DNA of 64,000 nucleotides from Diphasiastrum complanatum (taxonomy: Eukaryota; Streptophyta; Lycopodiopsida; Lycopodiales; Lycopodiaceae). The notes under the pieces were generated by a model. That model worked only from the letters and a program-made list of their open reading frames with translations. It searched no databases and was not told where the DNA came from. The DNA lies in contig CM055100.1 in the NCBI GenBank assembly GCA_029204225.1, positions 49,260,877 to 49,324,876 of the forward strand, in the 5' to 3' direction. The first letter of the stretch is position 1, and each line of letters starts with the position of its first letter. The position numbers and the translations under genes are program-made. Of this stretch, positions 26,101-39,300 are shown piece after piece.

Positions 26101-29100
26101 CATATCACTGCCAGACTCAACCATGCGTCTCTTTGAAGACCCCTTAACACTCTTTTGAGCAGAAGACAATGCATCATTTAGCACTTTAAGGTTTCTTTCA
26201 ACAAGACTCAGAACTGCAAAAGATTTTGCAGATAGTCCGGGATCCCAATTGCACCTTGTGGTTACAATCAGAGATTGCATACATGTTCTAGATCTTCCCA
26301 TGAGCTTTGAAAGGTGTGCAGCAACAACCGCAGCTGCCAAAATATCACTAGAATCGCTAGAACTGCTTTGAATAAGGGTAGAAGTAGGCTCTAACACTAG
26401 TAATCTCTCTAAAATGTCCATTAACCTTTTTGAATGGAGAGCAGCAGGCGGTAGTAAATTTCCAAGTTCCTTCATAGGCCTATCATGTCCGGTCGCACTG
26501 CTAATTGAAGCTCCACTTGACCCATTATTTAATTGGAATGAAAATCCAGAGATTACAGAGGAAAAGGAGCACAGTTGCAATTCACATGTTAACGCACAAA
26601 CTGCAGCAACAACATATGCATCAAAGGTTGCAACGGCACCTCTATTCTTTCTTGACTCAGACATCAAGAGTTTTTGTCTAGCTTCTCCAATATCCATAGG
26701 CATACAACCTCCGTCCTTCTTTCCCTTTTTGTCACTTCCTTGCCACAATGCATCATGATTGTGGCAGATAGTTAATGCATCAGAGAGGAGTTGAGAGGCA
26801 ACATCAGGAGATAAGAAGGGTTCCATGAACAGGCCATGCACCATAGCACGGAGCTCTGCCATCCTGACGCTCTCAGCACCAGCTCCTCCCCCACCAGCCT
26901 GTGAACCTTTCAAACGTCCATTTTTTGGCTCTGAAATATCTTGAACAGGAAATACTCTCTGCAGAATCGCACTAGCCGTTGCAGAGAAAATTCTCCTCAT
27001 GGACGCATGTGATGGGCTCGCACGTGGTAAGTGCTCCAATACTCTGAGAAGAGGACGAAATAAACTCCATGATAGCACAGGTGGTTGAAGTGGTGTTGAC
27101 ACTACCAGATCAGGAAGGTCAACAGCAGAGGAATCTAATGAAAGTAGACCATATGCTGCCTCCCATATTGCACAGATGCGCCACTCAACATCAGCCCCAT
27201 TGCCAGATATCAGTGAAGCCATACCTTTTGCAGTTGCCTCTTCAATTGCTTGAACTGCTTCTGCTTCATTCTAATATATGTTTGAACAAGTACAGACAAT
27301 ATCAAGCAATAATATGGTAAATTATAGATCAATCAAACTGTGACATGTTAAATAACACTACTTCCATTGATAGGCTAGCATTTTTTAAGTCAAGTACTCA
27401 ATGATTCTATTGACTGCCAATAGCTAAAATGGCATCCAAGATCCAACAGTAGTATATGATGTAGCAGTACCTGTTTTTATCGTAGCTTCTCTAGAACTCA
27501 AGTGCTGGTTAAAATATAATAGAGCAAGAAAATGGAATTGAGAGAGAGGCAAAACATTGTCTCATGATTTCATAGTTTAAATGTTCATGCTAGTTTGTGA
27601 AATCACAGTGCTCTTCAATAAGTCACTTATACAAAAAACTCAGACTTTACCTTTTCAGTAAGTGCAGCATGAGTAGGAGGGCCATATAGTGGCTGCAAAA
27701 TGTGGACATCTTGTGTATGGCCACGAGGGAAAAGCAAAGCAGGTTGTGAAAATAACCGAAAGAGTAAAGCTGCAGCTGCAGCTGCCACTCTTCCTGATCT
27801 CATTGCCATTGCCGTGCCAATGGGTCGCAAAAAATGTAGATGGAACCAGGTTCCAGGAAGCTGCAAAATCGTTGCAAGTTACAATACCAAAGAACAAAAT
27901 CTTCAAAAAGGTCCACATAAGGTTAATTGAAAAACTCTTCCTAGAATTTGGCAAAATTGAGATATCCTGTTTTGATAACTACGATGATAAAGAAATGTTC
28001 GCTCTTTTGAGACTTTTCAGCGTCAAAAGTTAGTCTAGGAATCATATAGCAATACCATTAAGACAAAAACTTTCCACCGTTCTACCAAGCAGAGTAAAAC
28101 CTGACTTAAACCAAACAAGGAACCACAAATTAGGGAAGATGCAATACTAAGTGGATCACCCAGAGCACTATAACCAAACTTTTAATCATAGCTTGTTTTC
28201 TAATCTTATACTTCTCTAGTTTTCAAATCAGTAATAAGTGCTGAATTACAATGATTGATGTCAAGACTGTACATCGATATATTTTTGTCACGGTGTTGTT
28301 GTTTAATCTTTTGATTTTTTGTTATCAACATCGACAGTGATTTTGAAAGTATGGACTCAGCTTGGTAAGCCAATAGAAAAATCCTTTGCTTTGCATGTCA
28401 CTAGACTCAGCTTGGAGCATTATGCTAAAGTTGCATGTTCACAAATGATAGAGGACTTAGAAGCAAGGTTGCAGTCCACGTTCCGGAACGCGATCCAGGA
28501 TTTCCCGGAACGCAATCTTCTTCTTTTTTTGTATAGTTGCCAATATGGGTATCATGAGAAAGGATATCAAAAAAGCGATTGTTATGCAGATCTGTTGCTT
28601 GGTTTCAGATGGCTGCAGGCTACATTGATTAGAAATCTGGACATCAGTAGATGGTTTAAGAAAACTGGCTGCATTTTCATATGGTTTCAGAAATTTGGAC
28701 ATCAGTAGATGGTTTCAGCCATAGATGCACCGCGATTTTGATCGCGATTCAGAATCGTGTTTCGGGATTTTCCCAGAATCGCGACTGTTTTGACTATTTT
28801 GGGTGCGAAACACCAAAAAGTGTGTTTTCACTCAGGGAGTTGGAAGGCCAAATCATGAAGAGGCCTTACCGTCGGGGCCGGGGTCTACCGGCAGCCCCTG
28901 AACCCCGCCGTTGGGGGGCGTTCCCCCCCAAATCCCCCACCGGGGGGCTGCCGCCCCCAGGACCCCCTGTTTCTCGGGGGGCTACCCCCCCCCCCCGAAC
29001 CCCCTGTTTCAGCTATTCCAAAAGAAGTATACAATTCCCGCCAGTCTAAGGAAGGCTCCTTCTAACTCTTTCTATCGTTTTCTAACAGAAAACGGAATCA

Positions 29101-29242
29101 GTAGATTTGCAAACCATTGGCATCAGAACACCATTCAAAACTGATTTCTGATATCTATTGGAAAAGCATGTCTATCATTCAATCATGGTTTAGTTAGCTA
29201 AAACTCAAAAAAAAAAAAAATTGGCCATTACTCCTTTTTCCA

Positions 29243-29284
<42 letters not shown>

Positions 29285-32200
29285 GATCCGGGTCGCGGAT
29301 CGTTGACGTTCCGGATCGCACGATCCAAAACGTTTTTGCAGCGGATCGATCCGCTGCAACACAGCTTAGAAGCAACCTATGGGCATCCAAGAACTGCCAT
29401 CGGAGTAGTGTACGCACATTTAGAGAAAGCTTCCACTAAGCGTACTGCTCCCTGATACGTTCAGGTAATGCTGCGAGTATTGTCATGAATTTTTTGAGTA
29501 AAAGATCACGTTTTCCAAATCACGGCCTTCATTACACCTCCACTTCCATTGATAGTTTCTTCAAGAATTGCAGATAAAAAACTACAAACAAAAATCAACC
29601 TCAGACAAACCTTGATAACCCTTCTTAAGATTCCTAGATATCAAGATCCAAATTTCAATCAGCCTTCTGCAGGCGATAAGAATTTTGAATGCTCAAAATT
29701 GTCAAGTATCCAACAATGATGTTAACATAGATTTGAAGGCCTCCTAGATTTGCACGTGGTTGGTGCACTCAGCTTTCCTTCCTTATATATGCACAGAGTG
29801 GTAATATTAGCTTTTAGAAATTCTTGCATATTGAAAAAAACGATCACAGGTTCAACCATGCCAGAACAACAGGACAGCAAATTGAAAGAACAATGCATTT
29901 GTTCCATAGAACTTTATATATGAAGCGAATGATGACTTTGATCAATTGAGCCAGGTTGGAAGTCCCGTGAGGACCTGAAGACACCAAGTAACCAAAGAAG
30001 GAGGCTTGGTCACCTGAAGATGTGACTAAGAGCAATAGAAAAAAATTGCGAAACTTTGAAAGCAACTAGACGGTAAAGTTTTAGAGAACTGCAAGAAGAA
30101 GTGAGATAGGAGCTCATTTGAGTTTGAAATCACCATACACTCTGTTATTATAAAGGATGTAGAACGATTAGGTGAAGGTATGAGATAAACATCTACCCAA
30201 AACTCATACAATATGCTCAAGAAATCACCTCTCTAGTTTAAGACGATACTTTTAGAAAGGGAAAAGGAAATTGAGTCCAAGGTCAATGCCTAACCGTGCA
30301 TGCCTAAACGGCTATCAAAATCGAAGCTTCCTCTCATTTGACTACTTCAGCTAAGATCCAACAGCTTGAAAGTCAAGTGGAACAGCATCATACCGTTGTT
30401 AAAGGTCCTAATATTGTTGTTCTGCCACCTCCACCTTCATATATCTCAGCTACGTTCATAGAGAGCCGTTTGCGAGAGCAAAAGGCTCTTAATGTCCGAG
30501 TCAGAGGTATTACGAACTCCCATGATGCTGTTGGTGAAGCTAAAAAGTTTCTTGAAGAGAATCTTCAGCACCACCACAATGATATGGATACGGCATGGCG
30601 GACTAAGAAAGACCCAGGTACTCTTGTCATACGCTTTGCATCTGCAACAAGTCGTCATGAAGTGCTAGGAAAGAGATCTACACTGCGGGGCACTACGATA
30701 TACCTGGATGAAGACCTTACTTTCATTCAGGTTCAAGAATGGAAAAAGGCAAAACAGGAGGCTCTAACCAATGGAAAGCGGCTGATCTATAGGGATGGTA
30801 TGGGGAACTGGGTGTCGACTAGGCCTGTTGACTTGACCGGTGTGACTCACGGACCTGCATGGTTGCCACATGTTGTGATCTAGGGTGTGTTCTAGGCTTG
30901 GAGACTCCTACCTTGGAGGTATACAAGCAGAGGAGGTCTCACTCTACCTAGGAGAAGGTGGATGGGGAGCGCTTGTGCACAGCCAGGATGTGAGCTAGCT
31001 TGGGGTGGGAGATGACTGATGGCTGTAGCAATGGTTGGGACACTATTAGGGTCGGAGGTCAAATCTCTCTTGTTACCAGGTTACACGACGGTTCGAATCG
31101 GCCAAGCCAACTTCGAATCGGAAAATGATGCAAACCTCTTTCTTTATTTTTTAAAAATTTGGTTTAAGACTTGTTAATTGTTTTATAATCGGCCCTAGGG
31201 GATTCAGTCTGTAGAGACTCATAGTCGAGACAATGTTTGAGAAGGCTGAAGTCAGAAGTTGAGCATCGAGTACATTCAAGTTACAACTGTACAAGGATTT
31301 GCTTGCTAGGAAGAGTGAGGAGTCAGGACTCAAGAGTATAATTGAGGTGATATGGTAACTAAGTTCTGGATCATCTGACTGTTGGAGCAATGCCTTTTCC
31401 AATTGCCTACTGCTCAAGATTGTAATTTTGTGTCAAACTTATTTGCAGTGTGGAGAAAAGAATAAACAAGAAGGTTATGACAATGTTTGAGAAGGCTGAA
31501 GATGAGTACAACTATTTGAAGGATCTACTTGCTAAGAAGACTGAGGAGTCAGGACTCACGGGTATAATTGAGGTACTAATTTATAAATCTCATGATCATG
31601 CCAATAGCCACAATGCACAATGCACATGGTGACTATAGTCTGTTGCCGAGGTTTGACCAGGGCACCCAACACTGACACCCGGGTCCCCGGCCCATACACT
31701 TAGCACTAAACACTTGTCACTTAGAAGTTAGGGTTAGACATCCCCGACTTTCAGCACATAAGGCACGACTCAAAATTCTAACTTTGGAAGCGCATTATTT
31801 TGTCGTATATCAAGCAGAGATGGCAACGGTCGAACCGAAGGACACATGCATTACGCGTGCTTTCTTTTACTACACCTGGCAAATTATCATGTTCTTTAGG
31901 GTTTTCACTTGACATTGGTGACACAGCTCCATCTCTACAACCTACAATAGGATTTTGACTCACGCAAGCAGTTTGTGTACTTTCCAAACTTGTTTCTTGC
32001 TCCATTTGTCTGTGGGTGGTGTTTTTCAAATAGGAATCCAAGATAAGAGCGTCTTTCTCCTTTTGATGTCCAATCCTCGTAGATAGACCATAAGGTATCG
32101 TTTTCTGAGGTGAGGCATGATGTTTCTTGTAAATTGTGTAATGCCATCTCAAGCTCATTTCGGGAAGAATGTATGGAGTAGCGCACGTGCCATATACCAA

Positions 32201-35200
32201 ATTGGTCTCTTTGAGCTCAATTGGAGTAATTAAACGTTTTTACGAGCAGCATAGTCTTTCGAGGCATGTACTTCTGTACTTCTGCAAGATATTTCTCGAA
32301 AGAGATATGATGCTCGTAAAAAACATGTAATTACTCCAACTGAAACCCAAAGAGACCAATTTGGTATATGGCACGTGTACAACTCCATACATTCTTCTCG
32401 TAATGGGCTTGAGATGGCATTACACATCCTTCAAACATGTCATCTCCACTACAGCTTGTTCAATCACTGGACTATTCTCTTGGTGTGTAGGAAGTAATTT
32501 ACAAGAAAATCAAGTGAAGAGAGTTAGATTTCTAGGCAAAGAGGTTGAACAGATCATAAGTACCCAATCCATAATATCTTGCAGAAGTACACCCGATCCC
32601 ACCCCTTCTAACCTTTCCTTAAAAGTGTACCATTGAGCGGATGGACGAATAAACAGTGCTTCTTCTTATGATGTTGCATGCAACATAAACTTGAGCAAAA
32701 CACTGTTTGGAAATTGGCTTTCTTATGTAGCTTAGGAAATCCCTCACAAATCTGGGAAGAGCAAAACAAATAGCGAAAGCCAAAACTATTCATTTTTCCC
32801 CCTGTTTTTTGTACGATCATTGTTTTTCTCACTCAAAAGAAAGAAGTGATGTATATAAAACCTACGCTAATGCATCTAAATGTTTCAATAGAGGAAGCCA
32901 AAAAAATTGATCTACAATCCAAAATTTGCAGATGAAGTTCCAAGTATTGTCTGATAGACTAGCAAATGCTTTCATAAAATCCGTGTGTTTGATAGCAATG
33001 AAACACAAACCCATCATGGATGTCATTTAATTAATACACTTGACCTAAAATTTTGGTGATTCAGAAATAGTTGTGATAACTAACAAGCCACAATCATTAT
33101 GTCTACAAAGTAGTCGGGAATATTAAAATGGCAAATGGCAAATGCATAAATATTAAAATAAAAATTGTAAAACTTTTAACTCAATATTGATATTAGATAA
33201 TCGACTTTCCATGATATCAGTCTACTATCTTCAAAGTTCAAAATCCATAATACATATGAGTCTAGTGTAATGCCACATGTCTGATGATATGTAAACAGCT
33301 CATCAATACTATGTACTATCTACCAGTAACTAATCTACACTCTAAGCTCTCCTAGCTCTTAGCTTCCTCTGAGTAGGTGTTGTGGAGCCTAATGTGGTCT
33401 CCTCTCAAATATCAGGGACAAAGTCCTCATCGTAGGCAGAGGTATGATGCCCCTCATCCTCACCCTTGCTCTCCTCAGACTCCTCCTCCACATACTCCTC
33501 TGAGAACTCTGACCCTGACAATGCCTCAGGCTCAGACTCGTCATCAGGGCTGTGAGCACGAGAGCTCATACCCTCTCCTACCCTCCTCCTGCGCGCTGCT
33601 CGAGTGACAGGTCCTGCACACAAGGATTAACAAACGTATTATTGCCCACAAATTACAATAATCGAGTACTAAGAGCTACTTATGTGATTAAATAAATGTA
33701 GCTACTAACAATGTGATTGAGAAATGTTGCAGTAAACTATAAACTGTAATAGTCAGTTTATTACCGTCTCTCAAAAGCGTCGGCATGCCAAAGGCGAACT
33801 CCAAGGTCTCATGCCTGAATATCTGGAGCTCATCAGCAGCTTATCCTGCTCGCGTACATCAAGATAAACTCAGGAGACATAGGCATTCCAGTCATCCCTA
33901 AGCTCCCTATCAAGGTACTGCGCCTCACTCCAAAGTGGATGGAGTATGTGGACCATGGCATGCAAGGGCTGGTGAGACCACTCCCACCTGCTCTGCCAGA
34001 GGCGCTGCACTTCCTGAAGCCTGCAAGATACGTTATAGTAAATGATTTAAGCCCTCAAGAGTCATTCAAATTTCAAATTTCAAACAATAGTTACTAGTAA
34101 GTAGTAAGTACTAAGGAGTTGTGCAACAGGACAGTATAGTATACCTCTGGGCTAATGGTCGTGCAAAGACGCAGCTGCCTGTCCATGAACTCATATAAGA
34201 GACCCAATGTGCAACCCTCTCAATCTGTAAGGAGCAGGATAGTGTAGATAGGTTGCAGGCCCACGACAATGGACTGTCCTCATCCCAAAATGCAGTCGAC
34301 ATAACGGTCTGCCCGAATCTCATACCCTTCGGTTGCTGTGAAGGCCCCCACTGCGCCCACTCATTAGAAACGACCATCTGCCTCAAGCTCGCATTAACTT
34401 TCAGCAATCGTTCCTGGGCCAGTATCTCACGCTTGCAAATCCTTATCCTATCAAATATGATACGGGCTAAGCCTTTTGTTCCACACCAAATCATTCTGGC
34501 TGAGTTTGTAGTCCCAGCTATTCAGATTGACGCCATCTTTCAGCTTATCACATATCTTCAGGAGTCCGATTATTTCCATTGGATGAGCAGAGATATACAC
34601 AGGCAGCACTTACCTCCTCTCAGCATCCTCATAGTCAGGGTTTCCATTTATCATGGTTTTCTCATGCCTCTCGTTTACTTGACACATTGGGCATGAACCT
34701 TCCACTGGGTAACCACATCTACATCAGACGGTTCCTATACAAAGCATATTTGAGCCGAGTGTGGTAGGGCCACCTGGGGGTCAAACCTAATTACTATCGG
34801 ACTCACTTCTTGGAGTTGGATACAGTAGGGTTCCCAGTTCTACCACGTTATTTGAATTCCGAATTATCACATAGTCTGAGGTTCATATCGGGTCAATTCA
34901 AAGTCTCATCACATCAGCTAGAGATTGAGACTCAGCGTTTTCAGAGCACCCCACGAGAGGAGCAGATTTGCGCAGTGTGTTCACTATAGTCGACTACAGC
35001 ATATGAGGATCCACGTTGTGTTGCACTCATGATCAGAGAGATGCTACTTCTGCGACAAGATCCATGTCAGCCAGCTCAGTCTAGTCATTTTGACACACAA
35101 CTCTATCCTTCTTCTCCCGCAGGACATCACAAATTCATCCATGCAATGAAGCTGATGACAACTCCCGACATAGAGACATGAAACGGCATACCCTTCATAT

Positions 35201-35596
35201 TCCTATTGCTCGTGGAATCACTAATATGTGGAGACACACACTTCGCAAATGACCTCCTAGACGACGTCACCAACACACATTACCCCTAACTGCAGTCTCC
35301 ATTACATCATTCTTCAATAGCAGCAAGATTTGATTCGATTCGATTTGATTGATGATTCTATGATGGCACATATATACATGCATACCATCACCACCATCAT
35401 AGTTACATTTTGTCATTTGCAGTTATCAACAATTATCAAATAGTAGTAGCTATCAATGGTAGTTGTTTTTAGTAGTTACATCTCATATATGTTTTCTTAC
35501 TGTTATCGGAGACATTTTACACGCTCCTATTTGCACCACATACTTGACATGTACTTTTTGACTTATATGCCTTTTGGCATGGAAAAGACGTTAATA

Positions 35597-35680
<84 letters not shown>

Positions 35681-36312
35681 CATCCAAAACACGAGCCTTA
35701 CTGTTTCAACCATAGCAACTCATAGCATACTCAGATTTCCTTACCATAATAGATCCATTCGAATTTGGCAAAATTTATGAGATTTTTATTATGAAAAAAA
35801 ATTGCATTCAGGTTTGGGGGGCAACGCCCCCCAACGGCAGGTAGACCCCGGCCCCGACGGTAAGGCCTCTTCATGACTTGGCCTTCCAACTCCCTGAGCG
35901 AAAACACACTTACTAGGACCATCTGTGATCATAACAGATAGGCTAGAGGTTAGTTTTGAATTTTTATCCTTGACAGAACCCAACATGGATTAATGCACCT
36001 GAACTGGACCATCCTGCACCCGAAACAGTCGGTAAATTACACAGTAATTATGCTCTTAATTAGAGCTTTCACCTAATACCCATATTGCACAAAAATAAAC
36101 CAAAAAAAAAAAAAAATTAAAAAACGTTTCTGAAAAAAAATTCCATATTTCCGAAGCGCGTTTCATAAACGCAATGCAACTATGATCCATGTTGGGTTCT
36201 GTCAAGGATAAAAATTCAAAACTAACCTCTAGCATGTTCGTTACGAACACATATGGTTCCAGTGGGAGAGAGACAGAGAGTTGTAGAGCAATTGTAAATC
36301 GCTTTTTGCTTC

Positions 36313-36344
<32 letters not shown>

Positions 36345-39300
36345 TGCCCCCCAAACACCCCCCCGTAGATAAAAATGGGGTTTAGGGTCGCGCCGATAAG
36401 GGCCCAATATTTATGCCCCCAAATGTAGGCACATTGCACTAACATCTCCGGTGAAATGATTGCAAAAGTGATCATCATCCATAGAGTTGATAACCCAAAC
36501 TGTAGCATTAACAATTACTGAGAACCAGAGCAAATAACAACCAAATAGTTACTGACTTTTATCTATTTGTGCCCTATCTACTGCACTTCTGGGAGGCAAA
36601 ATGCTGGTTTGACAATTGTTCCCCTAAGAAAATTTCAGCCATAAGCTATTTTTCCAAAAAAAAATAAAAAATTTACGATTCGCTGTCCGAATCGCGAACC
36701 CAGTGAATCGCAATTTGCTGCAACTATGGTTCCAAGTGCCATACCACGACACTTTTGGACTCTGATAAGCTTCTTGAGGAAAAGAAGTTGTAAACACCAC
36801 TACAAGACTTAAGCTCCTAAAGCTTAATAATCACCCATCATAGTATTGGATCTCTAATAGAACAAGATATGCCTTCAGATCTGGAAAATTTGAAGACTGC
36901 TTTGCAGTCAGCCTAATAGCATCAACAATCACAAAGTAACATATTTGCAAATGCATAAGAGTGTTTATAACAGAATGAATTTGCTTACTATGTTTTTAGA
37001 TTTTCTGGCATGTTGCAATGAGCCTTGCTTTTCCTGAAAAATTCATTTCTACGGTCTAACAGTTGACATTCTTCACACAGATCTTACTCAATTGAGATCT
37101 GACCTGTTGTCATATCTATCAGGTCAAAATCAGGTCAATGCTACTCAGAACTCAAATCATTAGCTAACATTATGATCCAACCTTGGCAAAACATTCTACT
37201 CTGAAGCTCATTAACTTGAAATACAATATGCAACTTAAATGTGTTCTGATCAGAATTCAGTGTTAATAATATCAAAGGCTTGTTTTATTGTGCTCCCAAT
37301 TTTCTGTTTGACTAGCAAAGAATTCAAAAACTCAACTCGAAAGAAGACTCGTAGAAACTTATAGTGATGCTGGATCTAGTTAAGCAAACACTAGACCTTT
37401 CTCATCATTAGAACTGCTAAATCTTCATGACACATGAAGGACCAGTAACAAAGCAATGTAAAAACCTTAAAAGAGGAGCTAAAATCCTCTGCAGCACGAA
37501 GCAGCTCCACAAGTTGAACGGCAGCATCAAGAGCATCAGGAGCCCAAGAGGACGGGGCTTCAAAAAGGCCAAGCAATAGCTTCTGTGTTGCACCCGGTGT
37601 CGCAATGCCATAATACCTAAAGTGAAATTGAAAAGTAAATGTAAGATAAAGCAAAGCTGTATTAAGCAACTCAAATCTCTAAGGAAGCCAAGCTTATATT
37701 TTTCAAAGGAAAATTTAGGCTACCATTGAAGAGGTAAACTGCACTTGCAAAAAACACCTACATGAAAACTTTGTCACTCATCACCCACGAAAAACAAGCA
37801 CTCTGGATCTTAACAGCAGTCAAGAACCGAACATTAAATAAAGATCTATGGCATTTTTATCACAACTTTAATCTAAAGTGACTCTTGTATAGCAAATCGA
37901 TTGCAGGTAGGAATGAGATTCACTACACATGCTGTCCTCCAACAAAGATCTCATTGGTTCTCCTTATCAGCTCAGAATGATTGCTGCATGAAGCACCCTT
38001 AGACACATACCATTGACCATTAACTAGCCTTTAAACTTTATGCAGATATGAATATCCTCCTCTCAGAACCACTGAAGACGTTCCCTGGGGTGTGATTGAT
38101 AAGAACAGATTTAAATTGTCAACCTAACAAAGTTCCAAAAATGACGATGAGGAAAGTTAACACATAAGAAAACCAGTGATACTACCTGTGGAACAGGTGT
38201 GCATATGGTTCTAGAGGTGGTAGTCCTGCAACTAGGTGCTCATCAAAAGCAGTGGCCGGAGGAGGTAGTAGTAGTGCTGGCACTGCAGCTGCAGTTAAAT
38301 CTGCTGTCTCATAGCGCGAGACTTCATCATCACATACACTTGATATGACAGCCGCACCATTGGCAACTGCCCATCTTGGCGTTGAAGAAAGAAGCTGAGG
38401 TTGCTTGCCTAAACCTCTCCCACCAACAGCTGAAACATGTCATAAAGCACCCCCTTTAAATGTATGGAATCGATATTTTGTAGAGTTGACAAGCTTGTCA
38501 AGTTTCAGCATCACAGAATCTAATCTAACATAAGTACTTCGAGCTGGAGAAGGGAAATTTCTACCAAGAAACTTAGGTTCTTGGCAAGCTGAAATAATTT
38601 CTCATGTAGATGTTGCTTCAGATGACCTTGTTATATTTTATAAGATTGTGTGCGTGAATGATGCATGCCATACGGCCGAACAAAAACTTTCCAAATCTCT
38701 CAAACATTACTGACCTGTAGTTGGGGGCTGAAGTTCTCTTCCAGTTGCATACTTTCCAACCACTCCACCACACCTATTTCGCAGCTTTCATTGTCAGACA
38801 ATGCACAAATAGAAAGTGATAAAATTTTCAGGATGTAAAGCTTGTTTAGTACAATACAACCCCAACATAGTATAAGTCATAAAAGTCAAAGGTACCAAAT
38901 TCACTTAGAAAGTTTATAACATATAATACATGAACCATTCAAACACCCACCAGCGGAAGTAATCACTCCTGATTCCAAGTGGAGCTGCAAGCAAACTATC
39001 GGTGATCCAAGGCGTAAGGAGCCTTTGTGGCATCTTTCCTTGTTTGTCAGAAATGTAAAGCTTATCTTCATTTCCTTTTTGTGATATGTTACTAGAGCCA
39101 TAATGTCCTGAGGTACCGCTGCTGCAATCAATATTGGTGATGCTTGTGCCAAGAGCAGCCTTATATATTGGCCTGTTATAATGCGTCAGGATTCTCAGAA
39201 CTTCGCCGCAAGCAAGAACCCATTGCTCAGTCACATCTCTCTACCAGAAGAGACCACAATAATTCTTATTAATCCACAAAAGCGCAATTACTGGAACAGC

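Larger units (their letters stand above)
27861..37465 (-). other. GI: GIGANTEA intron 8 (9.6 kb)
   Basis: Accessory DNA between exons 8 and 9. It holds small hairpin-ended elements (28460-29365, 35800-36735), a LINE ORF1-like fragment (30308), duplicated SMC2 exon-like pieces (31229-31572), a large palindrome (32136-32425), a hAT transposase relic (33420-34494), a LINE ORF2 tail (34500-35200) and a CT microsatellite. Confidence 0.85.

Noticed and set aside
26414-26758. 114-codon plus-strand ORF
   Set aside because: Antisense shadow of GI exon 10, as are 25712-25975 and 27069-27320.
28681-29144. Proline-rich ORFs in intron 8
   Set aside because: Products of C/G-rich element sequence; no conserved domain and no codon bias.
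31020-31099. tRNA or SINE promoter (GGTTCGAATC B-box at 31090)
   Set aside because: No convincing A-box at the right distance and no cloverleaf.
31778-32636. Two genes starting MVYGTC on opposite strands
   Set aside because: They originate from the two arms of one palindrome.
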